A DNA stretch of 64,000 bases from Arbacia lixula (taxonomy: Eukaryota; Echinodermata; Echinoidea; Arbacioida; Arbaciidae): the NCBI GenBank assembly GCA_963669155.1, contig CAVLGW020000018.1:1-64000 (forward strand), given 5' to 3'. The position numbers were made by a program, and so were the translations under genes. Below are positions 30,060 through 42,779 of this stretch, piece after piece (position 1 is the stretch's first letter; every line of letters begins with the position of its first letter). The notes under the pieces are model-generated. The model saw only the letters and a program-made list of their open reading frames with translations, was not told where the DNA came from and did not search any database.

Positions 30060-32900
30060 CTTGTTTTCCCAGGGTAGCACCAGCGATCAGTGTAGGACAT
30101 GTTCATCCCCGAGACCTGTTTACAAATTCAAACCAATTACCATATCATGTCATATCATATCATAATTGACCAAACACCATCGATTAATGATGTGCATTGT
30201 TTTGAACGAAATTAGGCTAAAAGTCAGTGATGTTTATAAATGGCATATGCAGTATTTAAATTACTTAAATCAATATTGATACAGATTCCACAGAGATGGA
30301 CCTATGTCCATGTCAGCCTTATCACCCTCTTTTTGTATCACTAAAAGTGGTTTATATTAAGATTAAAAGTTCTAGATCAAGTTTATATGACACCATCAAT
30401 ATTGTAGTGATGTTGTGGAGACAGAATCGTGTGCATGCATGTTAGCCTCGTAACCCTCTTCTTATCACTCTAAATTATTATACATTATTTCAAGAATCCT
30501 AAGAACTACAATTTTCATAACATTAATATGCAGTCATTAATATTACTACTAGCTGGTTTTAAAGAGAGGGAGTTATGTCCCCGTCAGCTTTAAAGTGATA
30601 GTTTAAATTCTGTGATGTCATGTTTGAGGTGCTCTCCTATATGTTGTGTACGTACAATATAATTACATACATTCATCTTTTTCTGTTTTTGACAACGGAA
30701 TGATTTTTGTTCACACAGGTATGTCTGTAAAAACGTTTTTCTAATGCACAGGTAATATGATGCATACTTCTTTTGTTAGAAAATGCACATTTTCTAGAAA
30801 TATTGCACACAACATAATGGGGGAGCACCTCGCACGTGACGTCACAAAGAAAACAATTTAAAAGATCATAACCTTATTATCCTTTGACGGATTTTCATCA
30901 AACCTTCACTATTATGGTTCTTTCATGTGTCCGCTTTTATTGAAACAATGGCAGTTTCAAAATAAACTATACCTTTAACACTCTATATAATTGCCAAATA
31001 TCTTGGGAATGAAATTTTCAACAAGTTATAATGGAAGCATCAACATTGTTACATGTCACGTAGAGATGGAATAATGTCTACGTCAACTTTATTCACAGAT
31101 TTAATACAAAAAACTTTTAAAAAATACATCTGAGTAATCTGTTGCAAGAGATGTTATGACATTGACTGTTCAATTTATGTTTTATCAGTCTCAACACAGT
31201 TTATGTTCCTGATTTGTTAGTGCACTTCAACTTATTTTGATCTACGGAGTCTGTTCCCAGGGTAGCCAAAGCAATTGGTGTAAGCCCTGTTCTCCCCGAG
31301 GCCCTGGTTGCAAAATCAAAGTACCATAGTCTTATCAAGTCCTACCTTACCCACTGTTACCAAAGACCATCGGTTGATAAAGTGCATTGTTTTTAACGAA
31401 ATTAGGCCAAAAGTTATTAGTGAAGTCTTATAAAGATTATATGCAGAAATATCAATATTGATACAGATTCCACAGAGATGGAGCTATGTCCACGTCAGCC
31501 TTATGAACCTCTTTTTTATCACTGAAAGTATTTAATCTTCAGATTAAAAGTTCAATGAAGTTTATATGACACCATTAATATTCTGATGTCATAAAGATGT
31601 TATCATGCCCTTGCACGTCAGCCTCGTAACCCACTTTGTGTCTCTATACATTTTTTTGAAAAATCCTAATTAGTACACCTTATATTTCAATATGCAGTGA
31701 TTGATATTAGGACACTGTACTACACCTGTCCTAGTTTTATACAGATGGAATTATGTCCATGTCAACCTCAAAACTCTCTCTATATGGTCTTGGGAACGGA
31801 ATATTCGTATTATGAAAGCACAACATCTAGTCTTGTCTCGTAGAAATGAACAATCTATGTCTACGTCAACCTCATTCACAGATTTATGACAGAAAACCCT
31901 AAAATAATTTAATTCTGAGGTACCTGTTGCATGATATATTTATGACTTTGACTATTCGGTTGATGTTTAATTATTTCCAAAAAAATGTGTGTGCATTAAG
32001 TTTCTACTTATAACTTTCTAAGCTCACTTAACGTTATTTTGATCTACGGAGTCTGTTCCCAGGGTAGCGAGAGCAATCGGTGTAAGCCCTGTACTCCGCG
32101 AGGCCCTGGTTGCAAAATCAAACCAGCGTTGTCCTCGTATGCCCTACCTTACCAAAAACCATCAATTGATAATGTGTATTGTTTTGAACGAAATAAGACT
32201 AAAAGTCATTAGTGAAGTCTCACAAAGTTTATATACAGTATTTAAGCTAAAGTCAATATTGATACAGATCTCACAAAGATGGACCTATGTCCACGTCAGC
32301 CGTATGACCCTCTGTTTTATCACTAAAAGTACTGTATGTTATCTTAAGATTAAAAGTTCTATCAAATTTATTTGACAACATCAATATTGGTGCTGATGTC
32401 ATGGAGACGGGATCATGTCCATGCACGTCACCCTCGTAACCCTCTATTTATCCTAATTCATTCAATTTGTATAACAATAATATGCAGTCATCAGTATTGG
32501 TATATTGACATGTATCTGGTTTCAAAGAGATGCGGTTATATCCCAGTCAACGTAAAAAGTCTCTCTTTATAACTGAAATATTATATTTCGTAAAAAAACG
32601 TATTAAACTTGACCGCTTTTAGTAATCAAGAGAGCCTCTTTACTACTTAAAACAGTTTGTCTTCATAACAACAGTTTTATAACAATCATATGCAGCCAGC
32701 AATATATTGCAACTGTTTTTTTTTTATAGAGATTGAGTTATGTCTACGTCAACCTCGTAACCATGCCTTTATAATTGAAAATATGGTATCTTAAGATTAA
32801 GGTTTCATCAAGTCAACGTGAAAACGTCAATATTGGTCCTAGTATTATAACGATAAAAGTCTGTCCACGTCAACGTCATGACCTTTTCTACATGACTAAA
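30060..32900. repeat. Diverged ~0.8-1.2 kb tandem repeats with ~100-bp subunits
   Basis: Three copies of a block containing CCCAGGGTAGC...GAGGCCCTGGTTGCA (near 30070, 31257 and 32055) are each followed by TCAATATTGATACAGAT and GATGGACCTATGTCC. Shorter internal units repeat the theme AGAGATGGA..TATGTCCACGTCA..CTC many times. No frame is conserved between copies, so I treat it as satellite-like and not as a gene. Confidence 0.7.
30594..30974. mobile_element. TTAA-flanked MITE carrying an E-box/CRE
   Basis: Flanked by TTAA at 30590-30593 and 30975-30978. The left end is AGTGATAGTTTA and the right end is the complement of AGGTATAGTTTA. It interrupts one subunit of the surrounding tandem repeat: the subunit text (GAGTTATGTCCCCGTCAGC then CTCTATATAATTGCC) continues across it. 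It has no coding capacity. It contains CACGTG (30833-30838) overlapping a perfect TGACGTCA (30837-30844). Confidence 0.72.
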
Positions 32901-32939
32901 ATAGCGTATCTTTAAACTATCCAAGGTCGAAATCTCACT

Positions 32940-34860
32940 TATTATCGCGAGCGTTTACATACAAGTTAGAAATATCTTATTGGCCAGAGAACGCCGCGAC
33001 CATAATGCGGGAAGTACATCTTGCAAGTTGGCAAAAAAGTTAACATTATTATATATTTCAGAGCAAAGCACCGCAACCCACGTAGCAATTAGAGTGCAAC
33101 AATTTTCAGATATTATAAAATGGTTACAAGCATGTCATGCGATCTAATGAGTCATGCGTGCCCCAAATCAACTGGATGTCAAATTGCAGAAATGGCTGCC
33201 TCCATCTTGACGATACGGGGCCGGAGCACGCGATAATCCTGTTTGATTGGTTGACATGCATGAACCAGATTTAACCTTCCTACCCTAAGTAATTTAGTAC
33301 CGTAGATATCGGTAGGTAGTATTGTAAACATAAATGTGCATTATGAGTGGTGATCAGCTTGTGCTTGAGTCCATGTAGACGTTGTGTGTTAGACGTTGCG
33401 CCACCAACGTTGACACACCCATAAACGCCAGTGCGTAATGTGCCGATTCGTGGTAATTAGTTGCAAAGAGCAGTGTCGGTCGAGCTGTCTCACATGACAT
33501 CACAATGCTTTTTGTTTGCGCGCTTCTCGCAACTCGAATACAAATTTTATCAATGAAGATGACGCAGTGATCTAATTAAAAACAAACACGCGCTGTTGAT
33601 TGATGAAAATAGGGTAATGAGTTGTGTGTGATTTTTTTTTAATGTATTTATTAACATTTCTTGAGTAGCTTTGGGAGAGGGCGCCTCGATTCTAAAAAGG
33701 CAGTAAACTTGTTGGAATAAAAGCGTCATATATTTAGTAATAATGTAATATGTATATGTTATGTCATTAAGGATAGATATACATTTTATGTACATATATG
33801 TCATTTATTCACTCAAAATTACTGTATACATGTTAACAGCAAACTTAATAAGCACTGTCGTTTTCAGCATTTTTTTATGTTTATCTATTAACAACAAATT
33901 AATTGAAATGAATTGATTTTTGTTCTCAATCCGACTCTGGCAGTATCACAATAACTATTAAAAGATGTATATCAATTAGTTAGTGTTCATCTCGATTTAA
34001 TTCTGGTATTTGCAGTGTTGGCGCTATTCTAAATGCAGATCCACTTTTTTACCCGTACATGATTAAAAGTAAGTGGAAAATAACAGACCTAGATCCCTTT
34101 TATATTTCAAGAATATCATGCACAGGTTTGTGATAGTGGCGATGTTGAGCTGCAATGTTGCAATTTTATGCTGCTCACATCGGGTACTCACATGGATCCG
34201 GCTACGCCTCGTGCATGTTACACAATGTAAATACCCTCGTTGCGCTGTTTCGCCACTTACGCACTCTCACCTATGCATTTTATGTATATTATTTACAATT
34301 CAACACATTTGAATTATGCATTACCATAACAATTGAACACATCACCGACACGAAATAAGCACCACTAAAGTAAATTTTCATTGCTAAATTTTCATCATTT
34401 TAATCATCATAAAGAACATAATAAAATCTAAAACCAGCATAAACAATTAGTTTCGTTACCACAAAGCTGATTAATCGTTAAGTATATATAAACATTTACA
34501 TAATATCGAAGCTATAGTTGACTAGGAAATATAAGGGAAGCATAAAGTAGCAACAGTATCATGATAGTAAAGAACATAAAACACTTATATAGTTCACACA
34601 AACTAAAAAATATGATACAAACATAAAGACAATTTTGTTAAAGGCACAGTTATTACAAATTAATGGGTCTCATTTATCACTTCCATGTTGTTCTGTAGAC
34701 TGTAGGGTTTTTTTTTTCGAAATGAATCGGATGTATTTTAAACTGTTGAAACTTGTATTCCACATCACATGCAGCGAATGCTTCATACGTCCATACACAT
34801 GAAGATTCATATGGAATGTGCCGGTAATTTCTTTAAATTGTCCTCAGAAAACTGTTTTTT
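32940..34860. other. Intergenic, no gene seen
   Basis: No gene or clear repeat is supported. A CG-enriched patch near 32990-33010 and 33200-33240 does not come with a plausible exon. Confidence 0.45.
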
Positions 34861-34864
34861 TAAT

Positions 34865-35345
34865 CTTGATCATTTTTTTCATTAGAAAACAAGCAAAAAT
34901 GACGGTTTTATATAACAGCTTGTGTATATGGGTGGAAGTACATATAAGGTTTACGGTAGTATACAAAGATTTGCCATGTTCATGGTAATCATCTCCCGTA
35001 ACGAATTACACATAACAGATTTTCATGAACTTTGGATACAAACAATGTTTTCACACAATTCGAGCGATTATTTTGCATTAGCAAGCTGCATTATTTATTT
35101 ATTGTAATCTTTATCATTTTTTTTTCATTAGAAAACAAGCAAAAGTAGCGGTTTTTATATAACAGCTTGTGTATACGGGTGAAAGTACATATAAGGTCTA
35201 CGGTAGTATACAAAGATTTTGCCATGTTCATGGTAAATTATCTAACGTAACGAATTACACATAACAGATTTTCATGATAATAGATACAAACAATATTTAC
35301 ATACAACTCGAGCGATTATCTTGCAGTAGCAAGCTGCATTATTTA
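34865..35345. repeat. Tandem duplication, ~245-bp unit
   Basis: Two adjacent copies (about 34865-35108 and 35112-35345) share AGAAAACAAGCAAAA, TATAACAGCTTGTGTATA, GTATACAAAGATT, AACGAATTACACATAACAG and GCAAGCTGCATTATTTA. It is non-coding as far as I can see. Confidence 0.85.
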
Positions 35346-35349
35346 CAAT

Positions 35350-35885
35350 CAGACTTATGGTAAAGCGTTAACGGAATATTGCTAATTTCATGAAGATAAA
35401 AGTGATTAACATATTTATATCATTATTATGATTTCTAAAATTAATTCGGCTGTCTTCATTTAGAAAACAGTGATCATACATACTGATATCGAATGTTAAT
35501 GAGCGGAAATAAAATTGTTGGTAGTACATAATGCTGATCATGTAAATGTCCAAAGGAAATTATTTGATCTTTTGAGTCAATAGCCTTACAGGTGGCGTAG
35601 TCCTTTTGCAGGTTCAACATAAACTTGTGTAGATACAAAGGACAACTCAGTTTAACCACTTCCCTCTCAATATTACAAGTTGGAATCGTCTACAATTAAC
35701 TGACTCACTTAGCCTGACTCACTCAGTTGATTCGGAAAAATTTTGTCTTGATTGTGCTGTCAAAATAAAGAATCATCTTCACCCTCCCCCCCCCCCTCCC
35801 CTCCCCTCAAAAAAAAAATGACCCTGAACTCTTGTTCATATCTTTAACACATAGTCGTTAAACCCTTTATGTACCAGAAAAAAAC
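35350..35885. other. Intergenic, no gene seen
   Basis: AT-rich sequence with a C-rich tract at 35784-35807 that includes an 11-base C run. No exon or transposon end was recognised. Confidence 0.45.
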
Positions 35886-36075
35886 GGTTCCAGTTCGATA
35901 TTCCGAAGGTTCGTTAATCCAAAGCTTCGTTATTCCGAAGGTTCGATATTCCGAAGGTTCGTAATTCCGAAACACGTAAATTGCCAGTATCTTTAGTCCA
36001 AAAACGAAAAAGGGTTCGTTAAGCCCAGTATTTGTCGCGTAACGTTCGGAATAACGAAACTTCGGAATAACGAGT
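35886..36075. repeat. Foldback of TTCGGAATAACGAA-type repeats
   Basis: Several copies of CGATATTCCGAAGGTTCG or GTTATTCCGAA on the left face the inverted phrase CGTTCGGAATAACGAAACTTC on the right, with a ~60-base spacer. It behaves as a short non-autonomous foldback element. Confidence 0.7.
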
Positions 36076-36666
36076 GCTTCCCGAAAAACAACTATACGAT
36101 ATGTGTTTATGAATAGAGTAATAACCCACAAGTGGCATGTTAAGTTTCGTTGTTGTTGTTTTTTTTAATGGGGGCACACTGCAACCTGTGCAAACTGTTT
36201 GGAAGTAATAGCAAAGCTGCAAAATATATTACTAGCTCAAGTAATCAAATATTTAGTGTACACATAAGTACCGATCAATTGTACATTATCATTAGACTGG
36301 CGTTTATCCACAACTCGATGTGTTGATAATCAAATGTCTGTTAATGACCTTTAAAGATCTAAAGTAACTGTGCCCCCTTTGTCATACAACTTATAAATCG
36401 ATAATAAACAGCCGTATTTTCCTGTTTTACGATCATTATATCCGATAAAAGCAACACCGTGGTCCGCCAGTCGACTAAATTATATCTTTTCAAGAAATCC
36501 AGTGAAGTTCAAAGTACAGGTATGTGAGACGAAATAAGGCTGTGTAAATGAAATCTAATCAAAATTCTTTACACCTGGAACTACACGGAATTTAAGCTTT
36601 TTACACAATCCTGTTAATACTCATTGACCTTAAACTACCTAAACGTATTTAGACTGTGACGTGAAT

Positions 36667-37446
36667 TTAAAAAAGCCCATTCGTAATTGACATCAATGTT
36701 GGATTATGGTTAAGCTGGTTGAAAATCCGGATATATTTGTTGGTCTCTTTTTCTTGTTCTTTGAGTTTACTTTCTTCTTCGCCATACTCCCTCCTTACAA
36801 TATTTTGCTGCCTTCTTTCCCGAATTTTGACAGCCCCATAACCTATCAGCCCAAACGCCACCATTGAAGCAACTTTAGCACCACGGCGACGTGTCACCAT
36901 CTCCTCTACTTTCTTTTCCTTATCGCTCTCGGACTTAGCCTTGATCTTCTGAGTGGCCGTTTCGATGTGGTCCACGTACTTTGCAGCTAACTCTGACATA
37001 GATTCTAAGTATGATGACTTCCCAGCTTGACGGACGTGAGGATCGAGGAAGGCTAACTCTTGCAAAATAAACATATGCACGGATGCAGCATCCATGAACA
37101 CTTTCTGAGCCAATGGTTCCGAGATGAGGTAATCTGACATCAAGGGCGGGATCAGGGTAAAGCCGATCTTATCATGCTGAGGCTTCAACATTTCAAAGAG
37201 CTCGAAGTTTGTGGCGCCTGCGTGTTTTCGAGGACTGTATACGGTATCCAACCAGGAGACTATGCCATGCACCTGGGATTGAGTGTGGGATATCCTGTCA
37301 TCTTTGAGAACGTGTACGAAATCTTCGATGCTAACACGATTTCCAAACACCATGTTCAGCAATTCGACTCCAACGCTGTTTAAGCCTTTCTCTAAAAGGT
37401 CTTTTCCAAAAGCGCCAAAAACCTCTGCCGCGGCTGAAGCTGCCAT
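36667..37446 (-). CDS. Small all-helical membrane-associated protein, Endotoxin_N-like pattern (tentative)
   Basis: A 259-residue protein. I chose the ATG at 37446 because codons upstream look like leader sequence containing a possible short intron. An Ala-rich start leads to a glycine/hydrophobic segment (residues ~14-35), then amphipathic helices including FVHVLKDDRI (43-52) and YVDHIETATQKI. The C-terminal part has a predicted membrane segment of about 17 residues (VASMVAFGLIGYGAVKI, ~192-208), a basic RERRQQ, and a charged coiled-coil-like tail. The helix pattern resembles the N-terminal helical domain of delta-endotoxin-type pore-forming proteins, without their other two domains. That resemblance is from memory of the family pattern, is weak and needs a profile search. 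It does not look transposon-derived, and I see no partner gene nearby. Confidence 0.6.
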   Translation of the reverse strand: MAASAAAEVFGAFGKDLLEKGLNSVGVELLNMVFGNRVSIEDFVHVLKDDRISHTQSQVHGIVSWLDTVYSPRKHAGATNFELFEMLKPQHDKIGFTLIPPLMSDYLISEPLAQKVFMDAASVHMFILQELAFLDPHVRQAGKSSYLESMSELAAKYVDHIETATQKIKAKSESDKEKKVEEMVTRRRGAKVASMVAFGLIGYGAVKIRERRQQNIVRREYGEEESKLKEQEKETNKYIRIFNQLNHNPTLMSITNGLF

Positions 37447-37575
37447 GTTTTTCACTATCTCTGTTAAAGTTAGGAATAATGTACTGTTTTGGACTTCAAA
37501 TGAATACAGCTGTGTAAGAGAGCTTACCGTCAGAGCAGAGAGCAAGGGAGCGAGTGATATGATTCATGGGAGAGA
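37447..37575 (-). promoter_or_regulatory. Probable 5' leader of the 36.7-kb gene with a short intron
   Basis: On the minus strand a good donor (GACG|GTAAGC at 37527) and an acceptor (TTTAACAG at 37461-37468) would remove a 67-bp intron and leave the ATG at 37446 as first start. If unspliced, the frame extends up to an ATG at 37545, adding 33 residues. Confidence 0.45.
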
Positions 37576-37599
37576 TCGTTAATAAATGTTTAGAAACTT

Positions 37600-39230
37600 C
37601 TAGAAAGCCCTGTTGCAGACATGCGCACTACTTTCTGGGTCACGTGAGCATTTTACTCAAGTTACAAGCTATTTTTGACTTCTGCTTAGGTGGTAGGGTG
37701 GGTTGGTACATATTGACACGAACTTACGCAGGCTTGGCAAAAAGCCAATAATTCCATGTCCAGGGTGAAAACTACGAAGAAAAGCTGAACTGCAATGGCC
37801 AACTCTGTGAGTGGAACAAGTCGGAGATAACATATCTGCAAGAAATTGTAACAATTAGGCATATCGAGAGCTATAAATCTGCCATGAATAGATCTGCAAG
37901 TCGATTTCGAGAGATGCGATATCATACAAATGAAGACTGCTCTATGAAGATTAGATTTAAAAGTACAAAGCGCTCTAAATACATTACTATTATCATGAGG
38001 CCGCAGGTCAATGGATAATAACATTGTTTTGAGAGCACTTCGGGGTATAATTAAAACCATATCCCGAATCAGAGCAGTACTATATCGGTTTTCAAAAAGA
38101 TAATAAATATGCAGATATTTCGAGCAAACAGCCATCAAAACATTTTTTTTTCACAGCCGAACTCATCCATGTCTTCATTTCATCAATCAGCATCTCGCGT
38201 TGGCGCTCATGGTATATTACATTGCGTATGTGTTACGCGCGCTCGAATACCACTGCTTTTGCCACTTCTTTGTTCGAAACGGTAGTCGCGATACACTGAA
38301 GTCAACGGGGCTTTAATGTCCGTCATCACGCAAATGATTTAACACGCAAACCCCTGTTGAGATTTAAGAAAAAAACTGGTCGCCACTAAATATACAAATT
38401 TTGCTCATGAAAAAAAAAAACATAATTACTGTCGATCGCTTTATATGGTGATACAAGTATTTTAGGCCGCCACTAATGCACATGATAAAGATGATTTTGC
38501 TAGTGAGGATGGTTTAGGGCTGTTAACCAATCCGTTAACAAAATTATCATGATGTAAATGAATATCGTTGCTTCATCCTTGTACTTGACTCTAGGATAAT
38601 TAGATAGCTGTATTATTCATCTTTTCAAGGATGTATCGCTTGTGATGCTTAAGCAATCATGGAATACGCAGAACAAACTAGATATTCGTTGTTCTTTTTG
38701 TTTTGAAAGCGCATTGGGGTTTAAACGGGATATAGGATGTGGTGTAAAACCACCTGTTTGAATGTTCGAATGTTTTTCAAGATGATACAATGATTGCATA
38801 CCGTACTTGATTCCATTTAAATGTCATTGTTCCATTTCAATTAACAACAGTTAAAATGTGTTTCATTGATAACTTTCTGGGTTAGCGATTTACCTTGAGT
38901 TTATACTTTCAAATGAACTTGTTAACTTTTCCGTTTGACAAAACAGTTCTGCCACATTTCCTTGCAAATTTATCTCAGCGATTTCACGCGCATAAACGTC
39001 GATTCATTAAGTCAGGCTGAGTGATAGACTGATTCTCCCATGGGGTTGTCGTTTATGGACGCCCACCCTTCGTCTTACCATTCCCAGTGTTAATAAATTT
39101 CACCGGCAATATTGTTTACAGTGCCGCATCGTCTTTCGTGGATTTCTGCTCCTTGGAGTTGTCCAATTGTAAAAACTTTTAATAGATTAGATAGGCATGA
39201 CATACATGTTAATAAAAGCAACCATTATTC
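37600..39230. other. Intergenic, no gene seen
   Basis: No supported gene, RNA or transposon. Frames on both strands are short and overlapping. Confidence 0.45.
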
Positions 39231-39234
39231 AAGG

Positions 39235-39875
39235 CGCATTTTATTTTCAAAACAAGAGGGGAAATCATATTTAACCCATGCCCCTTTTTCACCTCATCAA
39301 TGACAACATGACTATCACTGCTTGATGTAGCATCCATCATTATTACCGTAATTAAACTAACATTAAACAATTACAATTCGTGCAAGACACGTATTTTCAT
39401 CGTGACACTGTTCGAGACACATTGCATCTTCAAGGAAAAAAAAAACAATTGTTATGTTTACTACTTTGTTGTATTGCGTCATTGTTTTGTAGCTTGTCAT
39501 ACAGTTAGGCAAGACAAATTGAAATGTGTAACTTCTATGTCATACCAAGTCTTCTTTTTCTGATATGGTTGTCCATATTCTTCAAAGGGGCCTTGGTTAT
39601 GCAAATAATTCAGTATATATAAATGTGTTATAACTGCACAATCTAAGACATCTAGCGTTTCAAAAAGATAAGCAAGACAAATTGAAATGTGTAACTTCTT
39701 CGTCATACTAAGTCTTCTTTTTCTGATACGGGTGGCCATGTTCTCCCTACCAGGAGACTCGTTTATGCAAATATTGCAGTATAAATTTGTTATTACTGCA
39801 TTGTCATTGATGAGGTGAAAAATGGCATGGATGAAAGATTATTGCCCCTCTTGTTTGGAAAATGAATTGTATTGA
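39235..39875. mobile_element. Foldback element with an internal tandem duplication
   Basis: The outer arms are inverted: TTTTTCACCTCATCAATGACAA on the left (near 39285) faces its complement near 39800-39823, and AAAACAAGAGGGG-type sequence faces CCCCTCTTGTTT. Inside, two ~160-bp direct copies share GACAAATTGAAATGTGTAAC, AAGTCTTCTTTTTCTGATA and TATGCAAAT. No coding region. Confidence 0.6.
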
Positions 39876-39902
39876 TACAACTGTATTCAGACACTGTATT
39901 TA

Positions 39903-40190
39903 GGGCCCCGTTCATATATAATATACAATAATCATCATACATCATTTATGCCGGTCACAAAAAAGAATTTCAGACAAACATTTCAAAACGTCGTTCATAT
40001 ACACCGAGAAAGCCGCAATATCGCGGTAATTTGTACGCGTGGACTCTCCCCACAACCCTAGCGGAGCTGGCCAAATCACCTCACTATCACGGGTTTTTTC
40101 GGTGCATATGAACGGTACTTCTAGGGGCTCGCTGGAATCTTTCTTACCGACGTGCATTGGTAAGAATAGCGATATTGCCATCATGGCCAT
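39903..40190. mobile_element. Short relative of the 28.9-kb foldback family
   Basis: It begins GGCCCCGTTCATAT and shares TTCATATACACC, AAAGCCGCAAT and the final CGTGCATTGGTAAGAATAGC with 28884-29821. It is a deleted copy. Its right terminus is less clear. Confidence 0.65.
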
Positions 40191-40539
40191 GGCAGAAGCT
40201 TTTTTAACAATATATTATTCCAAATGTTAATTATCATAATATTCGCCATACAAATGGCATATAAACTATGACGTGAGACACGGATCATAATTTAATGATA
40301 ATATTCAAACCATTGATATGGTAGAGTAAAGACAGGTAAAGGGGAAAGGAACCATGAATATGATTCGAAATCAATAAAAACCACAGATATCTGAAGAAGG
40401 TGAAACGTTCAATGCAAATGGAAGTTTTGATTAATGGTTTTGGTGCCAATATAGAAATTTGTTTATGACGTTCTTCTATGAATAAACCAATCTTCAGGTA
40501 CGCCGCAATATGTGTGTTTAGACAAAATAATAAGTCAAT

Positions 40540-40760
40540 CTTACTGTAAACCTGGCAAGACACAAGACAACAGATGGACCAAGAAACCCACAGAATGGCA
40601 ACCAAGGACAGGCAAGCAAAGAATGGGTCGACAAAAGAGAAGGTGGAGAGACGAAATATCATCATACACAGAAACAGCAACATGGAATAGAATGACAGCA
40701 AATAGAAGCGAATGGAAACTGATTGAGGAGGGCTTCATCCAACAATGGTTGAACAATGCC

Positions 40761-40796
<36 letters not shown>
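40540..40796 (+). mobile_element. 3' fragment of an RTE-like LINE with (TGA)n tail
   Basis: The plus-strand frame encodes the conserved C-terminal block of RTE/HmRTE-type polyproteins: RWTKKPTEWQPRTGKQRMGR, QKRRWRDEI and FIQQWLNNA. The stop is followed at once by a GAT/TGA repeat (40760-40796), the usual 3' tail. The rest of the element is missing by 5' truncation, so it cannot move. The clade is assigned from this block only. Confidence 0.75.
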
Positions 40797-40799
40797 CTG

Positions 40800-42779
40800 T
40801 AATCTTGGGCTACAGTGCATTCTTCTACCACTCATCAATATTTTTAACAGTTCTTACGCTCACACTGCCATAATATTGATATTACATCACCAAATAGCTC
40901 TAACGGTAATATCAAAATTAACTGTAAACATGATTATCCTGGGTAATTATCAATTCTACTTTTACATTTACGGCACACTAAGCTATGTAAGTGATTGTGA
41001 ACGATAAGACGTTTAAATATAATTCTCCTGGAAGTGTTTACATCTGTTAACTTCCTCTTTTATTGTCAAGCGATGGTTTCTTATCATCTCATCCTGGCGA
41101 AGCCGCCCGTTAAACGTAAATGCCGCCATCTACGACTTAGAAGCTATGTCTGTTTTCTGATCGCCTGAGTACCGGTCACCAAATTGTATCACAATCCCTC
41201 ATGGAGTCTGTCAGGTGCCAAGGGTCACTTTCTCCACTTTCACACATCAAAGGTCAGAGGTCAGACTTCAGTAAACATCAGGGGTCGAGAGTCGGGCTCT
41301 TGGTAATAACTGAATTCCAATGTCTCCAATGAGAGATGTGCTGGCTAATTCACATGTTGTGTAGAGAATTGGCGCGTGGGTAGGGGTTTGGGAAGGCTAG
41401 GTAACTTGGGAAAGACACAAATTATAAGTTATAGCGTGGTATAATCGTGGAGATTAATTTAAGGCGAGGAAGTGAATTAAAAGTATTAAAGATCAAAACA
41501 TGCATGTAGGCATTATTGAGCTCTTAGTAGGTGTGTGTGTTATCCAATATCTCCAGCAATAATGTGTCATACATGTTTGTTTAGCAAGCTTAGAGAGTCC
41601 ATTTCTGTTCACGTTACCGATGTCACATTATTCTGTGAATATCATCAAGTATTATAGCCGATATCAATATGAAGATAAACATCAATGTCATGTGTTTTAA
41701 AGTAGCCATATAAAATATGTGGTGTATGATTTGCAGTTGAGCGAAATTAATACAGCCTCTGGACAAACGAATTGGTTTGATAAAATTTTGCCAAGTAAAG
41801 ATGGTTACTCACAAAATTAGGTGGATTCAAACTGCGACAAAAAAACATTGTGTGTTAACCTGGTTATTTGTTGTAAGCAAACAAAGAGATGCTTATTGTT
41901 TGATAGTACAGTGACCTGGCCCTTAAAAACTGGATTATTTGCTGCCTCGATAGATAACAAATGATCGTAAATGTGGAGTAATGAGCTCCATTTGATATTT
42001 CTTTATTTACAATTGCCCTAACCCGCTTCCCTATATACAATACATATACTATATAAAAAAAAATGACACTGTTAAAAAAAAATGATAATAAGTCACAACT
42101 CAGGTTAAGTGGAGTTTAATACATCAAGAAGTCGAAGAATGTCAATCTTTTAAAATCAGGTTTCATGACGATTCATCAATTATTAATATTGCAATAGTTC
42201 ATTGAATATTTAGTGAGATGTTCACTTTTAGACACATTTGGATATAAAAGTATGTATATATATCATAAGTCAGAACACAGTCAGAACACAACAGTAAGCA
42301 TTGTGGACCATACAAGGTCTTTTGTGCAAGAAGCATAATGAATTATGACACTATAATAGCAGTTGATATCAAGTGAATTCGTAGGTGTAATGCTGAAATG
42401 GCATTCTTGTGTTTTGAATTGATTATCTGATATACGATTAAATTGCAAATTTGCTGAAAAAATCCAATTACATTTTGAAAGGACTATCACAAAATGTCAC
42501 GAAACATGATTCTAAAAAGATTGGTATCCTTTGACCTTAAAATATGTACATTTATGCTTTATTAAAGTTGTAACTTATTCTCAACTATTATTGAAAAGTG
42601 CTTTGCACACATAGAAAACGTCCACATACCTACACACACACGGACAAACAAAAATGCACAGACGCGCATGTTTCATTGAATTTATACAATAAACATACAT
42701 GCAAACACATATCCATGTTCATACTGATTGATAAACTTGCACACCTACATGTTCGTTGATGCTGCAACCTCATTTTAAC
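40800..42779. other. Intergenic, no gene seen
   Basis: AT-rich sequence without a supported gene. A cluster of nuclear-receptor-type half-sites lies at about 41220-41290 (listed separately). Confidence 0.45.
41251..41263 (+). promoter_or_regulatory. Perfect DR1 nuclear-receptor-type site
   Basis: Two AGGTCA half-sites in direct orientation are separated by one base, the layout bound by HNF4, COUP-TF or RXR dimers in animals. An AGGGTCA half-site lies about 30 bases upstream. No gene is identified nearby, so a role is unproven. Confidence 0.35.

Noticed and set aside
40767-40796. Poly-Asp frame and CRISPR-like regularity of GAT repeats
   Set aside because: It is the simple-repeat tail of a truncated LINE; there are no spacers between repeats.
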